Shown here: positions 18,219 through 27,058 of the stretch, in pieces
How positions within the stretch are numbered: the stretch's first letter is position 1
Layout of the letters: every line of letters begins with the position of its first letter
Source of the DNA: DATBAX01 sp963723765
GTDB taxonomy: Bacteria > Acidobacteriota > Terriglobia > Terriglobales > Acidobacteriaceae
DNA length: 64,000 nt
Assembly (NCBI GenBank): GCA_963723765.1
Contig: CAVRSD010000011.1
Span: 124,001 to 188,000, forward strand
Direction of reading: 5' to 3'
Notes under the pieces: generated by a model
Told to the model about the DNA's origin: nothing
The model's input: the letters and a program-made list of their open reading frames with translations, nothing else
Database searches by the model: none
Made by a program: the position numbers and the translations under genes

Positions 18219-18292
18219 TGGCTGGGCCGCTAGGATTCGAACCTAGACAAAGTGCGTCAAAGGCACTTGACCTACCATTAGTCGACGGCCCA
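18219..18292 (-). tRNA. tRNA-Gln (anticodon TTG)
   Basis: 74 bases with an encoded CCA end. The acceptor stem TGGGCCG/CGGCCCA, D-arm GACTAATGGTAGGTC, anticodon loop CTTTGAC with anticodon TTG, and T-arm TAGGTTCGAATCCTA are all present. It lies inside the leftward operon between ispE and prs, bracketed by two different palindromic repeats a few bases from each end, so it may be processed from the operon transcript. Confidence 0.95.
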
Positions 18293-18296
18293 AAGT

Positions 18297-18369
18297 CCAT
18301 TGCAGATTTATGCTTTCAGATTGTAGATGGAAAACCAATCTGCAATCTAAAATCTTCAATCTGAAATCC
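18297..18369. repeat. Word-palindrome, family D copy 2
   Basis: The left arm 18297-18328 (TTGCAGATTTATGCTTTCAG...) and right arm 18335-18369 (CAATCTGCAATCTAAAATC...) are inverted copies with a 6-base centre. It lies four bases from the tRNA-Gln 5' end, and the last codons and stop of ispE (18356-18358) are inside the right arm. It is related to 3187-3274. Confidence 0.78.
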
Positions 18370-19416
18370 GCTTCCAATACTGTTGCCGCGTCAACGTGGT
18401 CGTCGCCACCGCCGGTACGCCAGCCTTCCCTAAACGGGCCACAGCCTGTTCGGCCTTCGTCCGGGACGCAAACAGCCCGTAAGTGGCTGAACCGGAACCG
18501 GATAGCGAGGCATAAAACGCCCCTGCTCGTTCAAGCACACTCTTAACCTTGCGCAATTCGGGATATTTAGGAAAGACGACCTGTTCAAAGTCGTTTTCGA
18601 TCCCGGTACGGACAAGGTCGAGAAGCGGGGTCTCGGCCCGGCCCCTGCCTTTACTCACAGGGACACCGGATGCACTACTCAGCCACGCAGAAAACTCACG
18701 GCCAAGCTCATTCATTCTATCGGAGGGATCAGAAACCGTCAATTTAGAGATGCTGACGGAAGGACCGCTGCCCATTGTGTGGGGACGGGCACTCTTGCCC
18801 GTCCGGGCCGAGCCAGGCTCGGCTAGCCTTTGCTGGGAGCTCAACGACTGCCGATCCCAATCCGCAAAGGCCTGAGGCGTAGAAACCCCAATCTCCGGCA
18901 ACGCCACCACACACGCCACCGCCGGCAAATCCACCAGCGGATAAACTTCCTCCCCGCGCCCCACTCCCAACACCGTCCCACCAATCAAAAACAACGGCAG
19001 ATCGGACCCAACTTCAGCAGCGATTCGCAGCCTATCCGTACCAGCAAGCTCTTTCTTTAGAGCCATTTCCAAGGCAAGCAAGGTCGCCACAGCATTCCCG
19101 GAAGCTCCACCCAAGCCCGCCCTGCACCGGCAATCGTTTCTCAATCTCGATGACCACCCGGCCCCGCGCTTTAAGCGCCGCCATGGCCAGTTCGACCATC
19201 CGATAGCAGGTATTCGACTGATCTTTCGGCACACGAGGATCTTCGCAGCGAATCTCAATGCCAGTCCCGCGCTTCACCTCAACGCGAATGATGTCGTGCA
19301 GCGCGATGGTCTGATACACCGTCCGCAGTTCGTGAAAGCCATCGGGACGCGACGGCACCAATGCGCAGGCCCAGATTAATCTTCGCGAAAGATCGGACGG
19401 TGACATGCGTAGGCAT
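18356..19416 (-). CDS. ispE: 4-diphosphocytidyl-2-C-methyl-D-erythritol kinase (two frameshifts in this sequence)
   Basis: IspE phosphorylates CDP-ME in the MEP isoprenoid pathway; ispD and ispF are at 28.3-30.1 kb. It starts at the ATG at 19416 (VTVRSFAKINLGLRIG, the family N-terminus). The frame changes at about 19347-19357, continues RPDGFHELRTVYQTIALHD, and changes again at about 19112-19122, where a G run precedes the ATP-binding GLGGASGNAVATLLAL. Removing one base at each site gives about 352 residues. That is some 50 longer than usual, partly because of an in-frame repeat peptide (about 18771-18830) in a linker region. Its stop lies in a family D palindrome. Confidence 0.88.
18771..18830. 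repeat. In-frame repeat inside ispE (GGGACGGGCACTCTTGCCCGTCC type)
   Basis: A GC-rich palindromic stretch (arms GGGACGGGCA / TGCCCGTCC, then a GCCGAGCC / GGCTCGGC pair) lies within the ispE frame and encodes a low-complexity peptide (AEPGSARTGKSARPHTMG). Its words resemble those in RNase HI (56876-56912) and downstream of the S53 gene (47405-47455). It looks like a palindrome tolerated in-frame in a surface loop. Confidence 0.6.
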
Positions 19417-19504
19417 CGGGAATTGATTGTAAATCTCAATCTTCGATTTTGGATCATCGATGATCACGATATCCGCTATTATGCTTGCGCTCGGAGGACA
19501 CTTC

Positions 19505-20333
19505 TTGCTTTCCCGCTCCAAAGCCATCGTGTTGTTACTGGTCGCTGCGGCCATTGTCGCTGTGATTGCCCTTTGTCTGCCTCCCACTCCACAGCCGTTG
19601 TCGTATCACCATTTTGCTGATCAACGTGCATGGTTCGGCATTCCAAACTTTGGCGATGTAGCTTCGAATCTGCCCTTCGCCATCGTCGGCATCTGGGGAC
19701 TCATTTTCATATTGCGGATTCCTCAACAAGAGCTCTCCGACCATTTCGTGGACTCCCGCGAACGCTTGCCGTACATCCTGGTATTCGTGGGCTTGCTGCT
19801 TACGGCTTTCGGATCGTCCTACTATCATCTTGCACCAGACAACGCCCGCCTGGTTTGGGACCGATTGCCCATGACCATCGTCTTCATGTCCATGGTGGCG
19901 GCAGTCATCATGGAACGGATCAGCGTTCGCGCCGGATTATGGTTGCTGCCGTTGTTATTGGCGATTGGCGCAGGGAGCGTGGTGCAGTGGCATCTCAGCG
20001 AAGTGCACCGACATGGTGACTTGCGCTTTTATGCGGCGGTCCAGATTTATTCAGCGGCAGTCCTGCTTTTAGCACTCTTAATGCCCGCGAAATACACGCG
20101 TAGCTCGGATTTTGCGGTGATTGCCGCTTTTTATTTATCTGGCAAAAATTCTGGAAACTGCGAACCGGCAGATTTTCGAAGTAGGTCACATCGTCAGCGG
20201 GCACACTCTAAAACATCTGGCTGCCGCTGCTGCGGGCTATTGGATCTTAAGAATGCTGCAAAAACGCAGACCTCTACTTCTCGGCCCGACAATTTCGTCC
20301 TGTCATCCTGAGCGGAGTGGAAATTGCGCGTAG
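19505..20333 (+). CDS. Ceramidase-family membrane protein (frameshifted in this sequence)
   Basis: The start is the TTG at 19505 because GGAGG (19493-19497) lies seven bases before it. About seven hydrophobic helices. Motifs typical of alkaline ceramidase-like hydrolases are a His-containing N-terminal stretch (LSYHHFADQRAWFGIPNFGD), SSYYHLAPDNARLVWDRLPM and, in the next frame, EVGHIVSGHTLKHLAAAAAG, giving the conserved Ser/His metal-site pattern. The two frames join if one T of the TTTTT run at 20128-20132 is removed, giving about 275 residues. The last ten codons run into the F-family repeat that begins at 20302. The substrate is unknown; the role could be lipid amide hydrolysis. Confidence 0.72.
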
Positions 20334-20515
20334 CGCACTTTCCACGCAGTCGAAGGACCCCTACAATCTGCACTCCACCGCTGCCATCTCCGAACTTTAA
20401 GAGTTCCTGGCGACTGAAGAAAATTCTGGATCCTACGGAGCAATTAGTTTGCAGGGGTCCTTCGACTCCACGCGAACTGCGCTACGCGCAATTCGCGTTG
20501 CGCTCAGGATGACAG
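20302..20515. repeat. Long inverted repeat, family F copy 1 (GTCATCCTGAGCG ... GAAGGACCC)
   Basis: The left arm 20302-20371 starts GTCATCCTGAGCGGAGTGGA and ends CGAAGGACCCCTAC. The right arm 20448-20515 is its inverted copy ending GCTCAGGATGACAG. A 76-base spacer separates them. Single or divergent copies lie at 39887-39951, 46169-46291, 32242-32275 and 38770-38813. Together the arms could form a very long hairpin between the convergent ceramidase-like and lyase genes and act as a bidirectional terminator. Confidence 0.85.
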
Positions 20516-20618
20516 AGGGATAAATTATTTCTTGCCTGCCGCAGCCATCACGCACTTTCCGAACAGCTCAAGCAGATGGGGTTGGGGAAATTAAGAATTG
20601 AACCACCGCGAACAATCC

Positions 20619-22214
20619 CTACTTCTTCGCCTGCCTCTCCAGCAATTGCTGATCGTACAAACTATCCGGCTTGACATGTTTTCCCGGAGACACGACCTGG
20701 CCCTGTGGATTCCCGTCGCCTGCATGTTCGGCGGAACCCTTGTTTCCAATGGCCCAGTTGTAGGCTACCGGCGGACTTTCCACGAGGTAGCTGTCCGCTT
20801 CGCAGTTCCATAGCAAATTGTTGGCGCCGGCCCAGCCGTGGCCGGTGCCCATGCTGCCGCGATTGCCCACAGCGATAGGTCCATCGATATGCAGATTCTC
20901 GTACAGAGTACCGGTTGCCCAGCGCTGGTGGGCGCCGGCATCCATGTGCGTGCCTTTCGCCGAGCACGAACGAAACACGTTCGGCCCAGCCACGCGAGCT
21001 TGCGTCATCCAGACATGGCTGTAGGCGCCGCTGACGTCGCAGTGTTGCACCAGCGTTTCCTGACCGTCGAGCGTAAATGCAGACGGCGGAGCATGGGTGA
21101 ATAGCGTTTCGATATGGTCTCCGTGGATTTCGTCGACCGTAATGGCGCGAGAAAACTGGTCAACTTTGACAATCCCTGTGTAGTGGGTTACAGCCACATT
21201 GCGCATCCAGGCATCTTCGACCGAGGCGTATTGCGCAAAAGCCGAATCGAAATATCCGCCGCCCACAAATTTGGGATTGTCACCCGAGGTGATGTAGTCG
21301 GGATCGGAAAACCCCGCTGAATTCTCGAAGGCTTTGCCGTCGCTGCGCATATTTTCGATGCCGGCCTGTGCGATGCGCCCCGGAAAGGTATAGCGCCAAA
21401 CCGTGGCTCCATCGGCACGCGTCATGGCGTTGGTCAATTGAGCATCGAGAGTGATCCGGTTTCCATTAACGGCCACAATGCGGCGGTCAAATCGCAACTC
21501 CATGCCGGGTTGCCACTGATAAATCTCGCGGCCATCTTTGCGCCCAGGAATGTTGTCCATGCCGACGGCGTGGATCCATTGGGCGGTCATCGCCCATTCG
21601 ACGATTACGCGATCGCCTGGATGCAGATCCTGAACGTTATCGAGAGTAACGGTGTCAGCACCCACTGGCACGTAATCATCGAGAACGGGATGCTTCGGCC
21701 CGGCTGCCTCCCAGCTGCCAGTGCCACCCAAACGGACCAGCGCACGCGGAGTACCTTGTGCGACCAGAATGGTCCCGTGTTCGTCCGTTCCTTCTCCTCG
21801 CAAGACGATTCCGGAAGCATTCACCTGGATGGTCCCTGCAATTCGGTAAACGCCAGCCCGCAGCAGTAGTGCGCCGCGCAACCCGGAAGAATCGATTGGT
21901 TGCTTGGCGAGCGCGGCTATGGCCGCCTGGATGCGCGGTGTGTCATCCCCTGCAGGTACCGGATCAAGTGTGGCCCGGACAGGAACATTAGGAATGGGAA
22001 CCCCACCGCCGCCATAACCTGCAGTCGAGAAGTCTGGGATACGGTTGCCAAAGTGATCTGATCCATAGACCAGGCGGCCATTTTGAAATTCGATCCAGTC
22101 GACGGTTTCTGTTTTGGATTTGGCCCAGGCAGAGTCCACTTGCACTGCGGCCAATAGCACCAGGATAAACAGAGAGAGAATTCGATAGAAACGTTGAGAA
22201 CGTCCGTTCCGCAT
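20619..22214 (-). CDS. Secreted right-handed beta-helix protein, pectate-lyase superfamily
   Basis: 531 residues from the ATG at 22214 (AAGG about nine bases upstream). A signal peptide (ILSLFILVLLAAVQVDSAWA) is followed by a Pectate_lyase_3-type start (DDTPRIQAAIAALAKQ, GALLLRAGVYRIAGTIQVNA) and a long series of short beta turns typical of a parallel beta-helix (YENLHIDGPIAVGNRGSMG). It probably acts on, or binds, a polysaccharide outside the cell. The exact enzyme class cannot be read from sequence. It stands alone, upstream of a long F-family inverted repeat. Confidence 0.75.
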   Translation of the reverse strand: MRNGRSQRFYRILSLFILVLLAAVQVDSAWAKSKTETVDWIEFQNGRLVYGSDHFGNRIPDFSTAGYGGGGVPIPNVPVRATLDPVPAGDDTPRIQAAIAALAKQPIDSSGLRGALLLRAGVYRIAGTIQVNASGIVLRGEGTDEHGTILVAQGTPRALVRLGGTGSWEAAGPKHPVLDDYVPVGADTVTLDNVQDLHPGDRVIVEWAMTAQWIHAVGMDNIPGRKDGREIYQWQPGMELRFDRRIVAVNGNRITLDAQLTNAMTRADGATVWRYTFPGRIAQAGIENMRSDGKAFENSAGFSDPDYITSGDNPKFVGGGYFDSAFAQYASVEDAWMRNVAVTHYTGIVKVDQFSRAITVDEIHGDHIETLFTHAPPSAFTLDGQETLVQHCDVSGAYSHVWMTQARVAGPNVFRSCSAKGTHMDAGAHQRWATGTLYENLHIDGPIAVGNRGSMGTGHGWAGANNLLWNCEADSYLVESPPVAYNWAIGNKGSAEHAGDGNPQGQVVSPGKHVKPDSLYDQQLLERQAKK

Positions 22215-22275
22215 GAAGTCCAACCTTCTCGCGATCACTAAAAACGGGTGGCCCCGTTTGGCGCGACAAAGAAAT

Positions 22276-23013
22276 CTAACTTCGTCGTTTGTAGTACACC
22301 GCAAACTCGAATCCCGGATTCGCCGGAAACAACTCCGCTACTTTCCGCAGCCGCTCGGCCATTTGTGGCGGCGCCAGTAGCGGATAGTCGCGTTCGCGCA
22401 GATCGTAATAATCTACGTCGATAAACAAAGACAGTAGATAGATGGAAATGGCGTCAGAAAACGTCGCGGCTAAATATTCGTTCTTGTGCTTCTCCGTGTC
22501 TGGCCCAGAAACCGTAGCCAGCTTGCGCGACTCCCAGGCGTCGAGTGAAGTCTCGCCGCGGGCGTTGGCTTCGACCTGCTTCCACACCAGGTCCGCGAAA
22601 TCCCGCGAGACGCCTGCCTTCTCCACTACCGCATGTCCCACATTGATGTAGAACTCGAAAGCCACGGAAAATTTGTCGTCCATCAGCCGCGTGGAAATAA
22701 ACACACACTGCGAATCGCCGAGATCGAGATTTCGGTGGCAAACCGCATGGTCGCTGAGCGCCACGTCGTAACGATCGGCAATCACGGTTTCGTCGCCCTG
22801 ATTCACTGTGAGCGGGACGAAGTAATAAGCTTTACGGCGCAACGCTGCCGCCGCGGAATCGGGAACCGCAGCCACCATCCGCTCCAGATCGGAAACCGGT
22901 ACCGTCACCTCGCCCGAGATGGCGTAGCAGACCCCATTGGGCGCTTGCGAAACGGGGGTCTGGCGGACAACCTCTGCCGGGGGACGCGTGAGGGGCGGTG
23001 CAGCTTGCGACAT
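22276..23013 (-). CDS. Hypothetical protein, unrecognised family
   Basis: 245 residues from the ATG at 23013 (MSQAAPPLTRPPAEV); the frame is open to 23067. There are no hydrophobic helices or signal peptide, so it is probably cytosolic. The middle is rich in beta-strand-like segments (DRYDVALSDHAVCHRNLDL, CVFISTRLMDDKFSVAFEF). The C-terminal half is helical (KHKNEYLAATFSDAISIYLL, LLAPPQMAERLRKVAELF). I recognise no catalytic motif. It is on the same strand as, and upstream of, the beta-helix protein gene (gap 61 bases). Confidence 0.6.
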   Translation of the reverse strand: MSQAAPPLTRPPAEVVRQTPVSQAPNGVCYAISGEVTVPVSDLERMVAAVPDSAAAALRRKAYYFVPLTVNQGDETVIADRYDVALSDHAVCHRNLDLGDSQCVFISTRLMDDKFSVAFEFYINVGHAVVEKAGVSRDFADLVWKQVEANARGETSLDAWESRKLATVSGPDTEKHKNEYLAATFSDAISIYLLSLFIDVDYYDLRERDYPLLAPPQMAERLRKVAELFPANPGFEFAVYYKRRS

Positions 23014-23096
23014 AGCCTGTATTCTAACGCACCCGATCTGGAGTGACGATGTTTGCAGGCTGCACACTCGCCGCGAATGTTGTAGCCTGAAGAGTC

Positions 23097-23399
23097 ATGC
23101 CAGAAACAAAAACGGTCCTTCCCCAGCCGCGCTGGTATCTGATTCCGGTGCGCGTGCTGCTCGTCACTTTTCTGCTGACGGCGCTTTCGTTCGCGGTCAG
23201 CCTGCTGCTGGGGATCCTGGGGATCCTGGCTGGGGCACGGCTGCGTGGCGTCCAGCCGAATCTGACGATTGCTTATCGACACATCGCGGCCCCCGCCGCC
23301 GCGGCAGTCGCCGTGATCGTGCTAGTAACAATCCTCAGCATGGAAATCCGGCATTACCGTCAGATGAAGGTCCTGGCTGCTATTGAGCGAGCCAGCTAG
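23097..23399 (+). CDS. Small two-helix membrane protein, hypothetical
   Basis: 100 residues with two strong hydrophobic helices (VRVLLVTFLLTALSFAVSLL extending to about residue 48, and AAPAAAAVAVIVLVTILSME at about 65-84) and a short basic C-terminus. It lies 27 bases upstream of the amidotransferase gene on the same strand and is divergent from the hypothetical gene ending at 23013. No family is recognised. Confidence 0.65.
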   Translation: MPETKTVLPQPRWYLIPVRVLLVTFLLTALSFAVSLLLGILGILAGARLRGVQPNLTIAYRHIAAPAAAAVAVIVLVTILSMEIRHYRQMKVLAAIERAS

Positions 23400-23426
23400 T
23401 TCACGCAATTTCGCTACAATCTATTC

Positions 23427-24185
23427 ATGCCTCCGCGCATTGCCATCCCGATTCCACATTCCGGCGATCCGGAATATGCTGAGAGGTCTCTGCCGCAATA
23501 CGAGCGCGCCGTCGCTATGGCGGGAGGCGAGCCAGTCCGCATCCCGCTCGATCAATCCCCCGCCGAAACCATGAAACTGATCGAGCATTGTGACGCCGTG
23601 CTGCTGCCCGGGAGCCCTGCGGACGTCGACCCTGCAAAATACGATGAGCCACGCGATCCCCAGACCGCCGCCGCAGACTCCAAGCGCGATACCGTCGACG
23701 AACTGCTCTTGCAGGACGCTTACAACATGCACAAGCCGATCCTCGGCATCTGCTACGGCTTGCAGATACTGAATGTCTATCGCTCAGGAACGCTGGTGCA
23801 GGACATCAAGTCAAAGATCAATCACGAAGCAGGACGAAAAGTGCCCGTGGCTCACACCGTCGAGATTGACCCTACTTCAGAGCTGGCAAAGATCGTGGGC
23901 TCGGGAGAAAAGGGAACCCATGCGCAAGCCCTGCCGGTGAACTCCAGCCATCATCAATCTGCGAATGTCATCGGCGACGGCCTGCGCATTGTCGCCCGCT
24001 GCCCTGATGATGGAATCATCGAAGCGGTCGAAGGGACCTCACCAGATCATTTTGTGCTGGCGGTGCAATGGCATCCCGAACGATCGGTGGATGAAGACGA
24101 AGCCTCACGTTCAATCTTTGAGGCGCTGGTGGAAGCGGCGAAGGCATCGCATACGAAATTAGTCGGCGAGTTTGAATCGACATAA
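23427..24185 (+). CDS. Class I glutamine amidotransferase, gamma-glutamyl-GABA hydrolase (PuuD) family
   Basis: 252 residues. The nucleophile elbow is GICYG near residue 108, where GICRG is more usual, and the His/Glu of the triad are in QWHPE near 214. The region VLLPGSPADVDPAKYDE matches the PuuD-type family that hydrolyses gamma-glutamyl amides, while SSHHQSANVIGDGLRIVA is a conserved block of the same family. It acts in the cytosol; the true substrate is uncertain. The stop lies four bases before a family B palindrome, which separates it from the convergent oxidoreductase. Confidence 0.88.
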   Translation: MPPRIAIPIPHSGDPEYAERSLPQYERAVAMAGGEPVRIPLDQSPAETMKLIEHCDAVLLPGSPADVDPAKYDEPRDPQTAAADSKRDTVDELLLQDAYNMHKPILGICYGLQILNVYRSGTLVQDIKSKINHEAGRKVPVAHTVEIDPTSELAKIVGSGEKGTHAQALPVNSSHHQSANVIGDGLRIVARCPDDGIIEAVEGTSPDHFVLAVQWHPERSVDEDEASRSIFEALVEAAKASHTKLVGEFEST

Positions 24186-24189
24186 AGTG

Positions 24190-24293
24190 TTTTCACCACG
24201 GAGGCACAGAGACACGGAGAAAATACGAATCTTTAAGAAAGAAATTGCTTGATTTAGATTTTCTCCGTGACTCCGTGTCTCCGTGGTGAAAAA
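24190..24293. repeat. Miniature inverted-repeat element, family B copy 1 (CACGGAGACACGG words)
   Basis: The left arm 24190-24224 (TTTTCACCACGGAGGCACAG...) and right arm 24258-24293 (...GTCTCCGTGGTGAAAAA) match at about 31 of 35 positions in inverted order, with a 33-base AT-rich centre. It fills the gap between two convergent stop codons (24185 and 24297), leaving 3-4 bases each side. A second copy is at 41347-41449. Confidence 0.88.
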
Positions 24294-24296
24294 GTT

Positions 24297-25256
24297 CTAC
24301 TCGATCTTCAGCACCACTTTCCCGTAATTCTTCCCCTCCAACAACAATCGATACGCCTCTTGCGCTTTTTCCATCGGCAACACAAGCCCGATCACAGGAT
24401 GCAGATGTCCTTGCGCCATCCATGCGGAAAGCTGCTTCCAGGCTTCATTCATCCGCTCGCGATTCCCAGAAAGATAAGTCAGCCACAATCCGTGGACGCT
24501 CGCGCCTTTCGCATAAAGAATGCGCGGATCGAAAGCTGAACTCTCACCCGTGGCGGTCCCATACACAATTACACGGCCAAAATCGCGCACGCAGCGCACG
24601 CTCTTCGCCGTGTGTTCACCGCCCAGCATTTCGAACACGGCGTCTACGCCTTCGCCGTGGGTTAGATCTTTGATTGCGTCTTCATAGTCCTGCTGCTTGT
24701 AGTTGATCCCGTGTTGTAATCCAAGTTCTTTCACGCGAGCCAACTTCTCTTCCGAAGACGAAGTGCCGTACATTTCCACTCCCAGCAGCTTGCCAATTTG
24801 CACAGCCGCCGTCCCTACTCCTCCGGCCACTGCATGAATGAGCACTCGTGCCGGCTTCCCCGAAGATTTCTCCAACAGTCCCGCCTTCCAATATGCAAAG
24901 TAGGCGGTGAAATAATTGACCGGGAACGCTGCTCCTTCTTCCGCACTCCAGTTTTTCGGAACCGGCCACAGCAATTCCGGACGCGTCGCGATGCGTTCGG
25001 CGAACGCCGACCACTGCGTATAACCCATCACGCGCTGCCCGTCGCTCTCACGGATGCCACAGAATTCCCGTCCGGCGACCAGCGGCGGCGTGGGAGATCC
25101 CGGGTATCCGCCCTTGGCCGTCATGATGTCCGCAAAGTTGATCCCGCCGGCTTCCACGCGGATCAACTGCTGTCCAGCGCCTGGAACCGGTTCGGCCACA
25201 GATTGTACTTCCAGCACTTCCGGGCCGCCTAAACGACTGATCACAATAGCTTTCAT
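24297..25256 (-). CDS. NADPH:quinone oxidoreductase-like protein (zinc-free MDR family)
   Basis: 319 residues. It has an N-terminal GroES-like domain (MKAIVISRLGGPEVLEV, VEAGGINFADIMTAKGGYPG), then a Rossmann domain with VLIHAVAGGVGTAAVQIGKL as the NADPH-binding loop, and a C-terminal GLVLPMEKAQEAYRLLLEGK. The Cys ligands of zinc alcohol dehydrogenases are absent, which places it in the quinone-oxidoreductase (QOR) branch of medium-chain dehydrogenases. It is probably a cytosolic reductase of quinones or enones. Confidence 0.9.
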   Translation of the reverse strand: MKAIVISRLGGPEVLEVQSVAEPVPGAGQQLIRVEAGGINFADIMTAKGGYPGSPTPPLVAGREFCGIRESDGQRVMGYTQWSAFAERIATRPELLWPVPKNWSAEEGAAFPVNYFTAYFAYWKAGLLEKSSGKPARVLIHAVAGGVGTAAVQIGKLLGVEMYGTSSSEEKLARVKELGLQHGINYKQQDYEDAIKDLTHGEGVDAVFEMLGGEHTAKSVRCVRDFGRVIVYGTATGESSAFDPRILYAKGASVHGLWLTYLSGNRERMNEAWKQLSAWMAQGHLHPVIGLVLPMEKAQEAYRLLLEGKNYGKVVLKIE

Positions 25257-25332
25257 GGGAAAAGTCTACCAGCAGGACTTACCCGCCAGTCGAGCCTGCC
25301 GCCAAGACCGAGCCAGCCATGACTTAGGTCAG

Positions 25333-25360
25333 TTGCCGACTGCCTGTAACGGTATATACT
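25333..25360 (+). promoter_or_regulatory. Possible sigma-70-type promoter before the PIN-TRAM gene
   Basis: TTGCCG (25333-25338) and TATACT (25355-25360) are 16 bases apart, about 145 bases upstream of the GTG at 25505. This is the only -35/-10-like pair I saw in the 250-base gap. Assigned by eye only. Confidence 0.35.
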
Positions 25361-25504
25361 TCCGGGATATTTGTAGAGGTTTCCCCTGTCCGCCTTGGGA
25401 CAGACCGGAGCAACCTTTTCATTTTCTGATTCATAACGCTCCGTATTGACGCATCACTGGCTGCCATTTTCCTGATATTTCAGGTAGCCGTGGGGAGAAG
25501 TACC

Positions 25505-26605
25505 GTGGACCTGGCTCTCATTCGACTGATCTTTGTTCTCTTTGTCGCCATCACCTGTTATCTGCTCCATCCCTTTGGCCTTCCGCCCACGCTGGACGCA
25601 GGGGTTGGTGCGCTGCTTGGGTTTGCCATCGTAGTTTTTGAATGGCGTTTGCGCCTGATGAGCCTGAAGCGGCTGATTGGGGCGGCCATCGGCAGCGTCC
25701 TGGGAATTTTCGGCGCTTACCTGTTTACACTTGTCATCCGGAATAGCGTTTCTCCCGGCCCAACGCAAAGTTTTCTGCAACTCATGGTCATGTTGCTCAT
25801 GGCCTACGTCGGATTGATTGTCGGCGCCAATAAAGGCGATCTGCTGAATCTGTCGGCATTGGGCGGTGTCTTTGGTGGCGAAAAGCAATCGAAGAAGAGT
25901 TACAAAATTCTCGATACCAGCGTCATTATTGATGGCCGCATTGCCGACATTGCCGAAACCGGATTTCTCGACGGCACCATCGTGACTCCGCAGTTTGTGT
26001 TGCGTGAGCTGCAACTGGTGGCCGACTCCGCCGATTCGCTCAAGCGCAATCGCGGCCGTCGCGGACTGGATGTTTTGCAGCGCTTGCAGAAAATGGCGTC
26101 CGTGCAGATTCAAATTGTTGAGGATGATTTTCCCAGTGTGCGCGAAGTGGACTTGAAATTGATTGAGCTGGCCAAAGTTTACGAAGGCAAAATCATCACC
26201 AACGATTTCAATCTCAATAAAGTCGCGCAACTGCAAGGCGTAGCCGTGCTCAATATTAATGAGCTGGCCAACTCACTCAAGCCCATCGTGCTCCCGGGCG
26301 AGATCATGAAAGTTTTTATTCTGAAAGAAGGCAAAGAGTACAACCAGGGTGTGGCTTACCTTGACGACGGCACCATGGTGGTCGTCGACAACGCGCGCAA
26401 AATGATTGGCAAGACCATCGACGTTTCCGTGACTTCGGTATTGCAGACTACCGCGGGAAAGATGATCTTCGGCAAGTGGGACGAGCGTAGTGCTTCAAAA
26501 ACTGACTCGCGCCCCTCCATTCCCGTAGCCACGGCTGCGAACGGAATCATTGCTCCTGAAACAAAGAAGCCACAGGGGCTGATGGTGGAGCGGCCCTTAG
26601 AGTAG
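25505..26605 (+). CDS. YacL-like integral membrane protein with PIN and TRAM domains
   Basis: 366 residues. The start is the GTG at 25505, preceded by GGGGAG at good spacing. Four hydrophobic helices lie within residues 1-125. Next is a PIN nuclease domain starting YKILDTSVIIDGRIADIAET (first acidic residue) with NDFNLNKVAQLQGV near its end. A C-terminal TRAM domain (VLPGEIMKVFILKEGKEYNQ, KMIGKTIDVSVTSVLQTTAG) is likely to bind RNA. Such proteins are widespread and thought to be membrane-anchored RNases; no target is known. The final ~40 residues are a low-complexity tail. Confidence 0.88.
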   Translation: MDLALIRLIFVLFVAITCYLLHPFGLPPTLDAGVGALLGFAIVVFEWRLRLMSLKRLIGAAIGSVLGIFGAYLFTLVIRNSVSPGPTQSFLQLMVMLLMAYVGLIVGANKGDLLNLSALGGVFGGEKQSKKSYKILDTSVIIDGRIADIAETGFLDGTIVTPQFVLRELQLVADSADSLKRNRGRRGLDVLQRLQKMASVQIQIVEDDFPSVREVDLKLIELAKVYEGKIITNDFNLNKVAQLQGVAVLNINELANSLKPIVLPGEIMKVFILKEGKEYNQGVAYLDDGTMVVVDNARKMIGKTIDVSVTSVLQTTAGKMIFGKWDERSASKTDSRPSIPVATAANGIIAPETKKPQGLMVERPLE

Positions 26606-26641
26606 AAATCGGGTAGAAACTTTCTTGAGAGACGGCGCCTG

Positions 26642-27058
26642 CTATTCCTTTACCGGATCGACCGCACTTACTTTGATGGTGTCTCCGGTGAGTGTTCCTG
26701 TCACAGTGGCTCTTTGTCCTGCCATGTGGTTTAAGGCCGGTTCGTTGCCTTCCAGAATATTTTTCTGATCTCCATTTATCAGCAGATATTTCGAGCCATT
26801 CTGCACGCACATTCGCGCACAATCGGCGGGGCGCTTGCCAGAGTAACGGTTGTGCCTGGCTCCGCATTGTGAATCCGTAATCATTCCTGAAAAGGTTTGC
26901 CCCTGCGCCGCGTCACTCTTCTGCACCTGCTCGTTATCAGAGGACGCTAATGCTGCAGCTCCTCCGGCAAATAGTGCGGCAAGCCCCAGAGAGGCAGCCA
27001 GAGTCAGCAAGCTGCAAAAGGTAAGTAACCGGAACCACGAGCCTTTTTGTATCTTCAC
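26642..27058 (-). CDS. Small exported Cys-containing protein
   Basis: 138 residues from a GTG at 27058, which has GGAGG (27063-27067) just upstream. The frame is open further back, but that part looks non-coding. A signal peptide (LLTFCSLLTLAASLGLAALF) is followed by a domain with GMITDSQCGARHNR, DCARMCVQNGSKYLLINGDQ and ATVTGTLTGDTIKVSAV. This G-x-I-x-DSxCG pattern occurs in small exported acidobacterial proteins of unknown function. The conserved Cys and His could bind metal or form disulfides. Confidence 0.7.
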   Translation of the reverse strand: MKIQKGSWFRLLTFCSLLTLAASLGLAALFAGGAAALASSDNEQVQKSDAAQGQTFSGMITDSQCGARHNRYSGKRPADCARMCVQNGSKYLLINGDQKNILEGNEPALNHMAGQRATVTGTLTGDTIKVSAVDPVKE

